DNA from: JADJTT01 sp049306275
Lineage (GTDB): Bacteria; Bacteroidota; Bacteroidia; Chitinophagales; Saprospiraceae
Direction of reading: 5' to 3'
DNA: 64,000 nucleotides
Assembly (NCBI GenBank): GCA_049306275.1
Contig: JBAQQB010000044.1
Span: forward strand, 62,001-126,000
The notes under the pieces are model-generated. The model was given only the letters and a program-made list of their open reading frames with translations. It made no database searches and was not told where the DNA came from. A program made the position numbers and the translations under genes. Shown here in pieces: positions 1 to 8,038 of the stretch (position 1 is its first letter; each line of letters opens with the position of its first letter).

Positions 1-1
1 G

Positions 2-2527
2 CTTTACGGGCAGACGGTGCTCAAAGACAACAAAGGCAAACGCCTCTCAGGTGAGCAGAACCCGCTGGAATACCTCTTCGCCTTCCTCGACGCCTACAAT
101 TTCTCTTCGGAAGGCGGCGAGGAGATTCAGGAGCAGAACAAGACCCTCATCAACGCCTCGGTGCTCGGGCTGATCTTCGAAAAGATCAACGGCTACCGCG
201 ACGGCTCGTTTTACACCCCGGGCTTCATCACGATGTATATGTGCCGCGAGGCCCTTCGCCGGGCGGTGTTGGATCGCTTCAACGAGCAGTACGGGCTGGA
301 ATGCGAGGGCTTTTCAGACCTGCAAAACTGGGCGGGCAGCAAATACAAAACCGAGGAAGTGCTGGACATGAACCGGGCCGTCAACAGCCTGCGCATCTGC
401 GACCCGGCGGTGGGCTCGGGCCACTTCCTGGTGTCGGCCCTCAACGAACTGGTGGCGATCAAAAGCGAACTGGGCATCCTGGCCGACACAGACGGGAAGC
501 GGCTCAGCGCCTACCAGGCCACGGTGGAAAACGACGAGCTCATCCTGACCCATCAGGAAAGCCAGGAGCTCTTCAGCTACCGCCTGCTCAACGGCAAGGC
601 GTCGCCCGAGGGGCAGCGTGTGCAGGAGACCCTATTCCACGAAAAACAAACCCTGATCGAAAGCTGCCTCTTCGGCGTGGACATCAACCCCAACTCGGTC
701 AAGATCTGCCGCCTGCGGCTCTGGATCGAGCTGCTGAAAAACGCCTACTACCAGCCCGGCGGACAGCTCGAAACCCTGCCCAACATCGACATCAACATCA
801 AGCAGGGGAATAGCCTGATCAGCCGCTTCGGGCTGGAGGAGGACCTGAGCGCCCACCTGAAAAAGAGCAAGTGGACCCTCTCCGACTACCGCATCGCCAT
901 CAGCAGCTATCAGCGGGCCACGGCAAAGGAGGAAAAACGGCAGCTGCTCGACCTGATCGAGCGCATCAAGGGCGATTTTCAGACGCATATCTACGGCAAC
1001 GACCCGCGTTTCAAGCAGCTCTCTAAGCTGAAAGGCCAGCGCTACTTGCTCGAAAACAAAGCCGAGGTAGGCGACCTTTTCGAGAAATTGAAAGAAGAGG
1101 ATATCGTCGGCGACCTGGCCAAAATCGACCAGAAGGTCAAGGCCCTGGAGGGCGAGATCGACGCCATTCGCAACGCGGCGGTTTATCGCGACGCCTTCGA
1201 GTGGCGGTTTGAGTTTCCGGAAGTGCTGGATGAGGAGGGAAGGTTTAAGGGGTTTGATGTGGTGATTGGAAATCCGCCGTATATCCGGCAGGAGGAAATC
1301 TCGGCGGTCAAGCCCTATTTGCAGCAACACTACGCCACCTTTGCAGGCACGGCCGACCTGCTGGTCTACTTCATCGAGCGCGGCATGGCAGTGCTGAAGG
1401 CCGGGGGACAGTTCACCTTCATCATCTCCAACAAGTTCATGCGGGCCAATTTCGGCGCGCCGCTGCGCAAGTGGCTGCAGCGGCACCGCCTGCTGGAGAT
1501 ACTCGACTTCGGCGACCTGCCCGTGTTCGAGGCCACGACCTATCCAAGTATATTGTCGATGCAAAAGACGGCGCCCACCGGCGAGTTCCGGGCCGCCAAC
1601 ATCCCCAGCCTACCTTCGGAAGATTTCGGGCTCTTTGTGGCGCAGCACCGGTTCCGGTCGTCGCAGTCCGCCCTCAGCCCCGAAGGCTGGACCCTTGCCG
1701 GCGACCAGGTGCAGCGCCTGCTCGACAAGCTCCGCAGCCAGGGCAAGCCGCTGGGAGAGTATGTCGGGGGCAAAATTTTCTACGGCATCAAGACCGGCCT
1801 CAACGAAGCCTTCGTCATCGACGCCGCCACCCGCGAGCGCCTCATCGCCGAAGACCCTCGCAGCGCCGAGGTGATCAAGCCGTTTTTGGCGGGGAGGGAT
1901 ATAAAGAGGTATGTGAGGCCGAGGGCGGATAAGTATTTGATCTTCGCCCGCCGCGGCATCAGGATCGAGGAATACCCCGCGATTCTCAGGCATCTGGAGC
2001 AATACAAAGACCGCCTGGCGCCCCGCCCGAAGGATTTCACCGGCAAAGACTGGCCCGGCCGCAAGCCCGGGACTTACCAGTGGTATGAGATACAGGATGC
2101 GGTGGATTATTGGGGGGAGTTTGAGCGGCCGAAGATTATTTTCCCTGACATCTCCTTAAGTGGGAACTTTACCTTGGATGCAGATGGCGGCTTTTTTGTT
2201 GTAAATACCGCCTATATTATCGTTCATGATGATCCGTTCTTATTGGGCCTATTGAACTCCAAGCTCGTAGATTTTTTCTACAGGAATCTATCGTCAGCAT
2301 ATCGGGGAGGATATTTGAGGTTCATATTCCAGTATGTTGTCCAGATCCCAATCTGCTATGAAGAAGCAAAAGGTGAAGAAATCAGGACGTTAGTGAACCA
2401 AATTCTGGAAAATGAATCCTCTTCACCCTTCACTCTTCACCCTTCACTCACCCAAAGTATTGACCGTTTGGTGTATGAGTTGTATGGGTTGACGGAGGGG
2501 GAGGTGGGGATTGTGGAAGCCGGGTAA
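2..2527 (+). CDS. Eco57I-type restriction-modification / N6-adenine DNA methyltransferase (5' partial)
   Basis: The reading frame is open to the left edge, so the N-terminus is missing; the first visible GTG at 17 is not a convincing start. AdoMet motif I (DPAVGSGHF) lies about 130 residues in and the catalytic motif IV (NPPY, in VVIGNPPYIRQ) at about residue 419. The order and the long C-terminal half fit the Eco57I/type IIG group, where a C-terminal target-recognition region (here GxKIFYGIKTGLNEAF onward) reads the DNA site. An N-terminal nuclease domain, if present, is outside the window. It would modify, and possibly cut, foreign DNA. A perfect 14-bp tandem duplication at 2421-2448 sits near the 3' end. 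It heads a run of defence-type genes. Family call is firm; restriction activity is inferred. Confidence 0.9.
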   Translation, partial: LYGQTVLKDNKGKRLSGEQNPLEYLFAFLDAYNFSSEGGEEIQEQNKTLINASVLGLIFEKINGYRDGSFYTPGFITMYMCREALRRAVLDRFNEQYGLECEGFSDLQNWAGSKYKTEEVLDMNRAVNSLRICDPAVGSGHFLVSALNELVAIKSELGILADTDGKRLSAYQATVENDELILTHQESQELFSYRLLNGKASPEGQRVQETLFHEKQTLIESCLFGVDINPNSVKICRLRLWIELLKNAYYQPGGQLETLPNIDINIKQGNSLISRFGLEEDLSAHLKKSKWTLSDYRIAISSYQRATAKEEKRQLLDLIERIKGDFQTHIYGNDPRFKQLSKLKGQRYLLENKAEVGDLFEKLKEEDIVGDLAKIDQKVKALEGEIDAIRNAAVYRDAFEWRFEFPEVLDEEGRFKGFDVVIGNPPYIRQEEISAVKPYLQQHYATFAGTADLLVYFIERGMAVLKAGGQFTFIISNKFMRANFGAPLRKWLQRHRLLEILDFGDLPVFEATTYPSILSMQKTAPTGEFRAANIPSLPSEDFGLFVAQHRFRSSQSALSPEGWTLAGDQVQRLLDKLRSQGKPLGEYVGGKIFYGIKTGLNEAFVIDAATRERLIAEDPRSAEVIKPFLAGRDIKRYVRPRADKYLIFARRGIRIEEYPAILRHLEQYKDRLAPRPKDFTGKDWPGRKPGTYQWYEIQDAVDYWGEFERPKIIFPDISLSGNFTLDADGGFFVVNTAYIIVHDDPFLLGLLNSKLVDFFYRNLSSAYRGGYLRFIFQYVVQIPICYEEAKGEEIRTLVNQILENESSSPFTLHPSLTQSIDRLVYELYGLTEGEVGIVEAG
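2421..2448 (+). repeat. Two perfect tandem copies of a 14-bp unit inside the methyltransferase gene
   Basis: The unit CTTCACCCTTCACT occurs at 2421-2434 and again at 2435-2448. It encodes a Ser/Pro/Thr/Leu/His-rich stretch in the C-terminal region. Because 14 is not a multiple of 3, gain or loss of one copy would shift the frame about 25 codons before the stop. Confidence 0.75.
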
Positions 2528-2533
2528 GGAATT

Positions 2534-3241
2534 TTAGCCGATCACTGCTTTCAGGATGTCTTCATGGTATGTTCTGACCTGTCCGTAGCGCTCATCATGG
2601 GCTAAACCGGTGGGGATGTTTTTCTGGCGGCTAAGGGTTGTGGCTTGTTTGCCCCAATCCTTTGCCAGGTGAAGGGGGCAGGGGATTTTTTTAAGGCTGC
2701 AATATCCGGCGATAGTGAAATAGTGGTCATCGGCGCTGATGATTTTGGCCTCCAGTTCATCGAGGCGTTCAGCGGTTTTTTCAAGTTCCTGCCTTACTTC
2801 CTCATTGATCTTTTCCTGTTTTTCCCATTGCTCTGCCAGCAAGCGCAGTGTGGCCGCGAAGCCGGAAGGGGGGATGCCCTGGAGGCGGGTCTCACCGGTG
2901 GCAAGTAATTCATGGATGCGGTCATAGACCCATAGTTCGAAGCGAGGGCTGAGCCAGGCTGCAAATTTCAGGGCCAATTTTTCATCCATCCAGGTACCTT
3001 GAAGGCCTTCGGAGATATCGCCGCCTTTGACAATTCTTAGTACTTCCCGACCGATATTCACATCTGAATATCGCTCCTGAAGGATACCAATATATTCCCT
3101 GGTTTCCTTCAGACGCAAGAAATTGCCTACGGGCTTGTTGAATGGTTTGGCCATTTCGGTGGCGTTAATCATTTTGTTTCCATCAGCGAATTCAAAACTG
3201 ATGCTTACGCCTTGGTAGTCGAATTTTGTGATCTTGCCCAT
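2534..3241 (-). CDS. KilA-N domain protein
   Basis: 235 aa. The first ~110 residues carry the KilA-N pattern: NKMINATEMAK, then GTWMDEKLALKFAAWLSPRFELWV, followed by a C-terminal segment with a charged helical region (EKQEKINEEVRQELEKTAERL, probable coiled coil). KilA-N proteins are DNA-binding proteins common in phages and in bacterial genomic islands. The gene is convergent with the methyltransferase (6 bp between stops) and GC-poorer than it, which suggests acquisition. The second half resembles the KilA-N accessory region found in Bacteroidota chromosomes. Function beyond DNA binding is unknown. Confidence 0.8.
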   Translation of the reverse strand: MGKITKFDYQGVSISFEFADGNKMINATEMAKPFNKPVGNFLRLKETREYIGILQERYSDVNIGREVLRIVKGGDISEGLQGTWMDEKLALKFAAWLSPRFELWVYDRIHELLATGETRLQGIPPSGFAATLRLLAEQWEKQEKINEEVRQELEKTAERLDELEAKIISADDHYFTIAGYCSLKKIPCPLHLAKDWGKQATTLSRQKNIPTGLAHDERYGQVRTYHEDILKAVIG

Positions 3242-3436
3242 AAATTGATAATGACAGGATTCAAAATTAAAAAAAATGTGTTAAATTTTAAAAATTTTAT
3301 TACAATTAAGATGTTTTGTTTTAATATTTCCATACTGATATAGAGTTACACACCATGACTTATTGAAGGCTTCCTTTCCAAAATCTCAAACATTTATTAC
3401 CTTGTAGAGAAGTTGTGAACGGTATAAAAAGAAACG
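3242..3436. other. AT-rich intergenic region between divergent genes
   Basis: About 195 bp with long A/T runs separates the KilA-N gene (minus) from the DUF433 gene (plus). It probably holds both promoters. I could not place a confident TAnnTTTG box and see no hairpin or RNA gene. Confidence 0.4.
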
Positions 3437-3670
3437 ATGAAATCAAAGCAATTGGACCGGATAACCATAGATCCCAAGGTGATGCACGGAAAGCCGTCTA
3501 TTCGGAATATGCGCTTTACCGTTTCCCAAATGCTGGAGCTGATAGCCGGCGGGATGAGCTTTCAGGAAATTCTGGAAGACTATCCGTATATCGAGCTGGA
3601 GGATATCCAGGCTTGTTTGAACTATGCGGCTAAGATTGCGAGTACGAAGCAAATTTTGGCTATTGCATGA
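3437..3670 (+). CDS. DUF433 protein (VapB-like antitoxin), apparently orphan
   Basis: 77 aa. The sequence follows the DUF433 pattern: DRITIDPKVMHGKPSIRNMRFTV, then LIAGGMSFQEILEDYPYIELEDIQACLNYA. DUF433 proteins are usually antitoxins encoded just upstream of a PIN-like DUF5615 toxin that starts MKLLLDEN. Here an ATG overlaps the stop codon and reads only MKLLLL before a stop (3667-3687), so the toxin gene seems to have been lost. Start chosen at ATG 3437 because the protein then begins at the usual family start. Confidence 0.85.
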   Translation: MKSKQLDRITIDPKVMHGKPSIRNMRFTVSQMLELIAGGMSFQEILEDYPYIELEDIQACLNYAAKIASTKQILAIA

Positions 3671-3687
3671 AGTTATTACTCCTGTAA
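3667..3687 (+). pseudogene. Remnant start of a DUF5615 (PIN-like) toxin gene
   Basis: An ATG overlaps the antitoxin TGA (ATGA) and encodes MKLLLL then a stop. The canonical DUF5615 N-terminus is MKLLLDEN. The remaining ~40 bp up to the convergent STAND gene carries no further similarity that I can see. The remnant is very short, so this rests on position and five residues. Confidence 0.45.
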
Positions 3688-3727
3688 AAATCTCCTGATC
3701 CGCTTCACATCCGGATGAAGGATTAAA

Positions 3728-5497
3728 TTACCTCTTGATCTGCTCCAACAGATTCAGCACGGTCTTCGTGTTAGGGTGGTTTTCACCCAGGGAAGAGGTG
3801 AAGGTAGAAAGGGCGCGATTCAAAAGGCTTTTTGTTTCATCCCGCCGTCCCAATGAATAATAAACCATACCCAAATTTACCTGGCTGACCGCGACGGTGG
3901 GGTGAAGCTCTCCAAAGTTGTTCATCGCGGACTTGAGTGCCTGTTCGAGCAGTCGAGCGGCCTCGTCGAAACGGCCTAAGGCCTTGTACACTAAAGCCAG
4001 GTTGTTGAAAAATTTAGAGACTTCTTTTTTTGACACCCAATCTTCCGGCAATATTTCCAGGAAGCGATCGCCAAAGGGCACATAGGCGAATTTATCAACA
4101 GGGTTGTCTTTTGCCTGGTCAATTTCCAAGGCCTCTGTCAGATTTTCAATAACGGGCCCCAAATCTTCAAACGCGGGGGGCAATTGAACGAAGAACACAT
4201 CCTGCAAAATGCGGTGCATTTTGTATTCCGGTTTTTCCCGGTTCTTTTGTATCCAACCCTTTGCCACCAGGCTTTGGAGGGTCCCGGTGAATCTATCCCA
4301 ATCCTCTTCCTGCCCGGATGAATGACCCGTGAAAAAGGCCAGGTCGTCGAGTGAAATGAAAACGGGGGGCAGGGCGACGAACTGTTTGAGCAGCCGTTCG
4401 ACTTCCGGCGTGGTTGGCGTCCATTCGAAAATGGCAAGCAGGTAGGGGAAGAGTTTTTCGATCTTTCGATTCCGGCTGTGGAGCACCGAAAGGTCCATCT
4501 TCCGGCTGATCTGCAGGCCTTGCTCCCGCAACTGGCTGACAAACCTGGCGAGGGGCTGGATCAAGCGCTCTTGCGCTGTCCGGGCCAGTAGCTCAACAGT
4601 GAGAGTGTGGCGGTCCACCAGAGAAATGATCTTTTTGGCCGCTGCTTCATCCTGGTCGAGCTTGTAGTGCTCGAAGAAGAGTTCCAGCGCCTTTTCTTCC
4701 GGCAGAAAATCCAACTCGATAGTCCTGGTGAAGCTGCCGAGGTTTTCTCTTGAAGTGATGAGCACATGCCACTGCGGAGGGTGGGGCAGGTCGTCTTTGA
4801 ATGGGGTGAGCTTTTCGGTGGCGTTGTCGATGACCAGGAGCGATTTGCTATCCCCTCCCAGGTTGGTCAGTTGGTTGAGCAATATCCGGGCATCGTTTTC
4901 GGGGTCTCCGCTGGGGGAAAAGTCCAGGTTTTTCAGCAGCACCGTGTTGGCCAGCAGGCTGGTGGGCAGGTCGTCGAGTTGTTCCACCCAGGCGATGTGG
5001 GTGTATTGGTCCTGGAACCGGTTGGCGTATGCCATGGCCAGGGTGGTCTTACCCACGCCCCCCATGCCGTTGACGAGCAGTACTTTGTCGCCCGAATCCA
5101 GGGCTTTTGCCAGGTTTTCCATCTCTGCCTCCCGGCCGATGAGCCTGGTGTCGGGGCGGGGCAGGGAGGTGAGGAGGTGGGGGAGATGGCGGGCCGTTGA
5201 TTCGTCAGGAGGCGCGGCCAGACTGGTATCGCCCATCTCCAGCCGGGTAATCATGTCGAGCAGGTTTTCACGAAGGGAGCTAAAAGCAGCCTGGGCCTGG
5301 TCGGAAGTAATCGTGCCTTTTAATTCTCTACGTTTCAACTCTTCATATTGCCCCTTGGCATGAAGCACCCTGTCGCGGACGGCAAAAAGGTGATGTTCAC
5401 TGGCCCAGGCTGTCAGTCCATCGAACACCGTGCGGAGTTCGTCGCGGATGATAGCTTCGCGCAGGGTATCGGCGGCGGTTGTGGAAAGTGAGGGCAT
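3728..5497 (-). CDS. STAND NTPase: EAD-like N-terminus, NB-ARC ATPase, C-terminal TPRs
   Basis: 589 aa. Residues ~10-90 resemble an effector-associated adaptor domain (YEELKRRELKGTITSDQAQ, like EAD11). An NB-ARC-type ATPase follows, with Walker A GMGGVGKTT (144-152) and Walker B SLLVIDNA (219-226). A winged-helix-like region precedes two or three TPRs of the kinesin-light-chain type at ~490-589 (NNLALVYKALGRFDEAARLLEQAL). STAND NTPases with TPR sensors and small adaptor domains act in signalling, and many are antiphage sensors. No separate effector gene carrying a matching EAD is visible nearby, so the output is unknown. The neighbours are defence-type genes. Confidence 0.85.
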   Translation of the reverse strand: MPSLSTTAADTLREAIIRDELRTVFDGLTAWASEHHLFAVRDRVLHAKGQYEELKRRELKGTITSDQAQAAFSSLRENLLDMITRLEMGDTSLAAPPDESTARHLPHLLTSLPRPDTRLIGREAEMENLAKALDSGDKVLLVNGMGGVGKTTLAMAYANRFQDQYTHIAWVEQLDDLPTSLLANTVLLKNLDFSPSGDPENDARILLNQLTNLGGDSKSLLVIDNATEKLTPFKDDLPHPPQWHVLITSRENLGSFTRTIELDFLPEEKALELFFEHYKLDQDEAAAKKIISLVDRHTLTVELLARTAQERLIQPLARFVSQLREQGLQISRKMDLSVLHSRNRKIEKLFPYLLAIFEWTPTTPEVERLLKQFVALPPVFISLDDLAFFTGHSSGQEEDWDRFTGTLQSLVAKGWIQKNREKPEYKMHRILQDVFFVQLPPAFEDLGPVIENLTEALEIDQAKDNPVDKFAYVPFGDRFLEILPEDWVSKKEVSKFFNNLALVYKALGRFDEAARLLEQALKSAMNNFGELHPTVAVSQVNLGMVYYSLGRRDETKSLLNRALSTFTSSLGENHPNTKTVLNLLEQIKR

Positions 5498-5650
5498 TAA
5501 TGGCGGTGTTTGTGATTTCTCGTTTTATGGGCTGGACACCGCACTAAATATAGAAAAAAGAGGGGATAGTATTGGGAAAATGCAGGATTATGTTGCTTTT
5601 GTTTTAAAATGTTTTTAATTTCATTTTTTTATACAAAAGTATCAATCCCC

Positions 5651-6406
5651 ATGTCCCAATCCTTCATAGAATGGACAGAGCGGGTTTGGAACCCCACCAC
5701 CGGCTGCACGAAAGTGTCGCAGGGCTGCAAGTTCTGCTACGCAGAAGTGTTCGCCCGCCGCTTGCAGGCGATGGGACTGGAAAAATACGCCAATGGGTTT
5801 GAGCTGGCGCTCCATCCCGACGTCCTGGATGCGCCCCGGAAGTGGAAGCCTTCGCGCATCTTCGTCAACAGCATGTCCGACCTGTTTCATGAAGCGGTTC
5901 CGCTTTCTTATATCCAGGATGTTTTTCGCGTCATGAACGAATGCCCGCAGCACCGGTTTCAGGTGCTTACCAAACGGGCGGAGCGGCTGCAGGAGCTTTC
6001 GCCCATTCTCAACTGGACGCCCAATATCTGGATGGGGGTGTCGGTCGAAAACCAGCAGGTCACCGGCCGCATCGAATGCCTCCGCAGAACAGGCGCCTCC
6101 GTCAAATTCCTGTCGCTGGAGCCTTTGCTGGGACCCCTTCCAGGCCTCGACCTCCGCGATATCTCCTGGGTGATCGCAGGAGGCGAAAGCGGCCGCCGCG
6201 CCCGCCCGATGAAGGAAACCTGGGTGCTGGATATCCTGTCCGCCTGCCGGACGCAGAACGTGCCATTCTTCTTCAAACAATGGGGCGCCTGGGGTTCCGA
6301 CGGGCTGAAGCGTAGCAAGAAAGAGAATGGCAGGCTTTTGCAGGGACGGGTTTGGGAGGAGTATCCGGAAGAGGCATCGGGGGTGGAGATTGGGGGTGTT
6401 CGCTAA
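5651..6406 (+). CDS. DUF5131 (phage Gp37/Gp68-like) protein
   Basis: 251 aa from ATG 5651; the upstream in-frame extension is AT-rich and unlike the family. The N-terminus IEWTERVWNPTTGCTKVSQGCKFCYAE gives the family signature with a radical-SAM-like Cys cluster (C..x..CxxCYA). Later motifs RIFVNSMSDLFHEAVP, WMGVSVENQ, LSLEPLLGP and WVIAGGESG match DUF5131. The family is common on phages and islands and is thought to be a divergent radical SAM enzyme; its substrate is not known to me. The 3' end overlaps the convergent antitoxin gene by 4 bp. Confidence 0.9.
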   Translation: MSQSFIEWTERVWNPTTGCTKVSQGCKFCYAEVFARRLQAMGLEKYANGFELALHPDVLDAPRKWKPSRIFVNSMSDLFHEAVPLSYIQDVFRVMNECPQHRFQVLTKRAERLQELSPILNWTPNIWMGVSVENQQVTGRIECLRRTGASVKFLSLEPLLGPLPGLDLRDISWVIAGGESGRRARPMKETWVLDILSACRTQNVPFFFKQWGAWGSDGLKRSKKENGRLLQGRVWEEYPEEASGVEIGGVR

Positions 6407-6783
6407 GAAACCTTCTTCGGTATGGATTTCACGTTTTTGTAGAAAGAGGTGACGAGTTCCGAAAGCAAGGCATTGAGGTTGATCTTTTCCTCCTGTATCC
6501 AGAGCTTGACCTCTTCGTCAAGGGAGATTTCGGCCTTCACAACCCATTTTATTTTTCCGGTCGCCAGATCTTCGTCGGTCAGATCAGGGTCGTCACTGAA
6601 ATCGATGGCGTTATCATCGTAAAATATGAGGTTGTCGGGAACGGTTACTCCGTTTTTCCTCAACAAAAAGGCATCCAGGGCTTCAATTGGAGTAGTATCA
6701 AAACGGATCTCGAAACCTTTCAAACTCTTATGGTTTTTCAGCAGATCGACAGCCTGGGCTTGGTTTATTACGGATTTTTCCAT
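6403..6783 (-). CDS. Probable antitoxin partner of BrnT (BrnA-like C-terminus)
   Basis: 126 aa, lying 2 bp downstream of the brnT-like toxin. The C-terminal ~35 residues (KAEISLDEEVKLWIQEEKINLNALLSELV) resemble the ribbon-helix-helix DNA-binding segment of BrnA antitoxins. The first 90 residues are acidic and unlike the usual short BrnA linker. In type II systems the antitoxin neutralises the toxin and represses the operon. Assignment comes from position plus the RHH-like tail. Confidence 0.6.
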   Translation of the reverse strand: MEKSVINQAQAVDLLKNHKSLKGFEIRFDTTPIEALDAFLLRKNGVTVPDNLIFYDDNAIDFSDDPDLTDEDLATGKIKWVVKAEISLDEEVKLWIQEEKINLNALLSELVTSFYKNVKSIPKKVS

Positions 6784-6785
6784 GG

Positions 6786-7055
6786 CTATTGGTTGAAGTA
6801 TTCATCCCGTTCCTTCCTGCTGGCTTTTCGGGCTGAAATGATTCTAATCGCAGATTCTCTAAGAGTGAAAATTACAGAAAAAATCAGTCCCAAAACAGCC
6901 CCGACGGTTTTCCATCTCTCTTCACCATAATCTTTTCGCAGGTCTGGCGATGTCAATCTCTTGGTATCCCGGAAAACTTCTTTGGCATCATTGAAATCGA
7001 CGCCATGTTTTTGGACGTTTTTTTGGTTTTTACCTTCGTCCCATTCGAATATCAT
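6786..7055 (-). CDS. brnT: BrnT-family (DUF497) toxin
   Basis: 89 aa. It starts with the hallmark EWDEGKNQKNVQKHGVDFNDAKEVF and ends RIISARKASRKERDEY, which matches the DUF497/BrnT RelE-like RNase fold (canonical FEWDxxKaxxNxxKHGVsFexA and RIISaRkAxrxERxxY). BrnT cleaves RNA under stress and is held by BrnA. The toxin gene precedes the antitoxin, the normal brnTA order. The central segment SVIFTLRESAIRI is consistent with the family core strand. Confidence 0.9.
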   Translation of the reverse strand: MIFEWDEGKNQKNVQKHGVDFNDAKEVFRDTKRLTSPDLRKDYGEERWKTVGAVLGLIFSVIFTLRESAIRIISARKASRKERDEYFNQ

Positions 7056-7184
7056 AGCATTCTGGTTTTGGGGTCAGCGCATATATCACATAACCCGCTG
7101 TAAATAACCAGCAGTGCATCATCACATCCTGATGCAACATAACGAAATTTTCGGCAGGTTGGTTCCTGACTTCTCTGTCAAGCC
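7056..7184. promoter_or_regulatory. Intergenic spacer upstream of the BrnT gene
   Basis: About 130 bp separates the toxin start from the stop of the lipoprotein gene, both on the minus strand. It must hold the toxin-antitoxin promoter. No clear palindrome or hairpin was recognised. Confidence 0.3.
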
Positions 7185-7571
7185 CTACTCAAAATACCCC
7201 CCATACTCCCCCAAATGCGCCTTCAATTCCCCAACCGCCTCGTCGCTGCTCTCGATCCGGCCGAAGAGGTCTTTCATCGGGAATAGGTAGTTGTGCAACT
7301 GGTCGTGGGCCTCGCCCTTCATGGTGCACTGGGCGAAGATGTCCTGGAAGGCGGCCTCCAACTCCTCCCGCATGGCCTTGCGGTCTTCGGGGGTGTTGCG
7401 GCCTTCGTAGTTGGCGAGAATGGTCTGCATCTTGGCAATGCCGGCAGTGGTCTCCGGATTGGCCTGCCAGCGCTTGCCGTTGTCGAGCTCTACGGCGGCG
7501 GCGTGGCCCGTGTGGCTCTCCTGGCAGGCGGCAAAAGTGATCAGCGCTAAGAAAAGAATGATGTTTTTCAT
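7185..7571 (-). CDS. Small putative lipoprotein
   Basis: 128 aa. The N-terminus MKNIILFLALITFAAC is a lipoprotein signal with the lipid-bearing Cys at about residue 16, followed by QESHTGHAA. The mature part is helical (GIAKMQTILANYEGR, AMREELEAAFQDIFAQCTM, EAVGELKAHLGEYG) and could form a four-helix bundle. I do not recognise the family. It is last in the minus-strand NO-related operon, 31 bp after the DUF59 gene. Confidence 0.75.
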   Translation of the reverse strand: MKNIILFLALITFAACQESHTGHAAAVELDNGKRWQANPETTAGIAKMQTILANYEGRNTPEDRKAMREELEAAFQDIFAQCTMKGEAHDQLHNYLFPMKDLFGRIESSDEAVGELKAHLGEYGGYFE

Positions 7572-7602
7572 GGTTGCTACGATTTTTAATGAACAAATTT
7601 GA

Positions 7603-7911
7603 TTAGTTTTTCCCCAACGCCTTCCGTCCCTCCTCCGTGAGCCGCTCGGGCGACCAGGGTGGGTCCCAGACCACCTGAAGGTCTAACTCGTAAGCGGGAA
7701 GGCTGCTGCGCAGAGTTTCGTACACCTGCTCGAAGATCACATCGCCCAGCGGGCAGGCGTGGGTGGTGAGGGTCATGTCGATGGCAACCCTGCGCGCCTC
7801 GGCGTCGATACGGATGTCGTAGACCAGGCCCAGATCGACGATGTTGATGCCTAGCTCGGGGTCGATGACGTTTTTGAGATAGGCTTTTATTTGGGAGGTT
7901 GAGGGAATCAT
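7603..7911 (-). CDS. DUF59 / MIP18-family protein (Fe-S assembly-type)
   Basis: 102 aa. Contains the DUF59 core: VIDPELGINIVDLGLVYDI, MTLTTHACPLGDVI and VWDPPWSPERLTEEGR. This single-domain form resembles SufT/PaaD-type proteins that help mature Fe-S enzymes. The conserved Cys of the HACPL motif is present. Together with DUF2249 and Ric genes in the window it suggests repair or assembly of metal centres under NO stress. The 127-bp gap before it carries a large inverted repeat. Confidence 0.9.
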   Translation of the reverse strand: MIPSTSQIKAYLKNVIDPELGINIVDLGLVYDIRIDAEARRVAIDMTLTTHACPLGDVIFEQVYETLRSSLPAYELDLQVVWDPPWSPERLTEEGRKALGKN

Positions 7912-7924
7912 AACTTTTGATTTT

Positions 7925-8031
7925 ATTTACCGCTACGGACGCTAAGGACGCGACGAGATTGGGGCTTTGCAATCTTTGGAGGAGTACCTGGGACTGAAAA
8001 CGTAGCGTCCGTAGCGTCCGTCGCGGTGAAT
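7925..8031. repeat. Long imperfect inverted repeat (REP-like)
   Basis: Arms at 7925-7955 and 8001-8031 pair over 31 nt with four mismatches, around a 45-nt loop. The right arm also contains the direct repeat GTAGCGTCC twice. Lying between two genes of one operon, it could fold in the transcript and attenuate or stabilise it, or be a dispersed palindromic element. Confidence 0.75.
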
Positions 8032-8038
8032 ATTTTTT

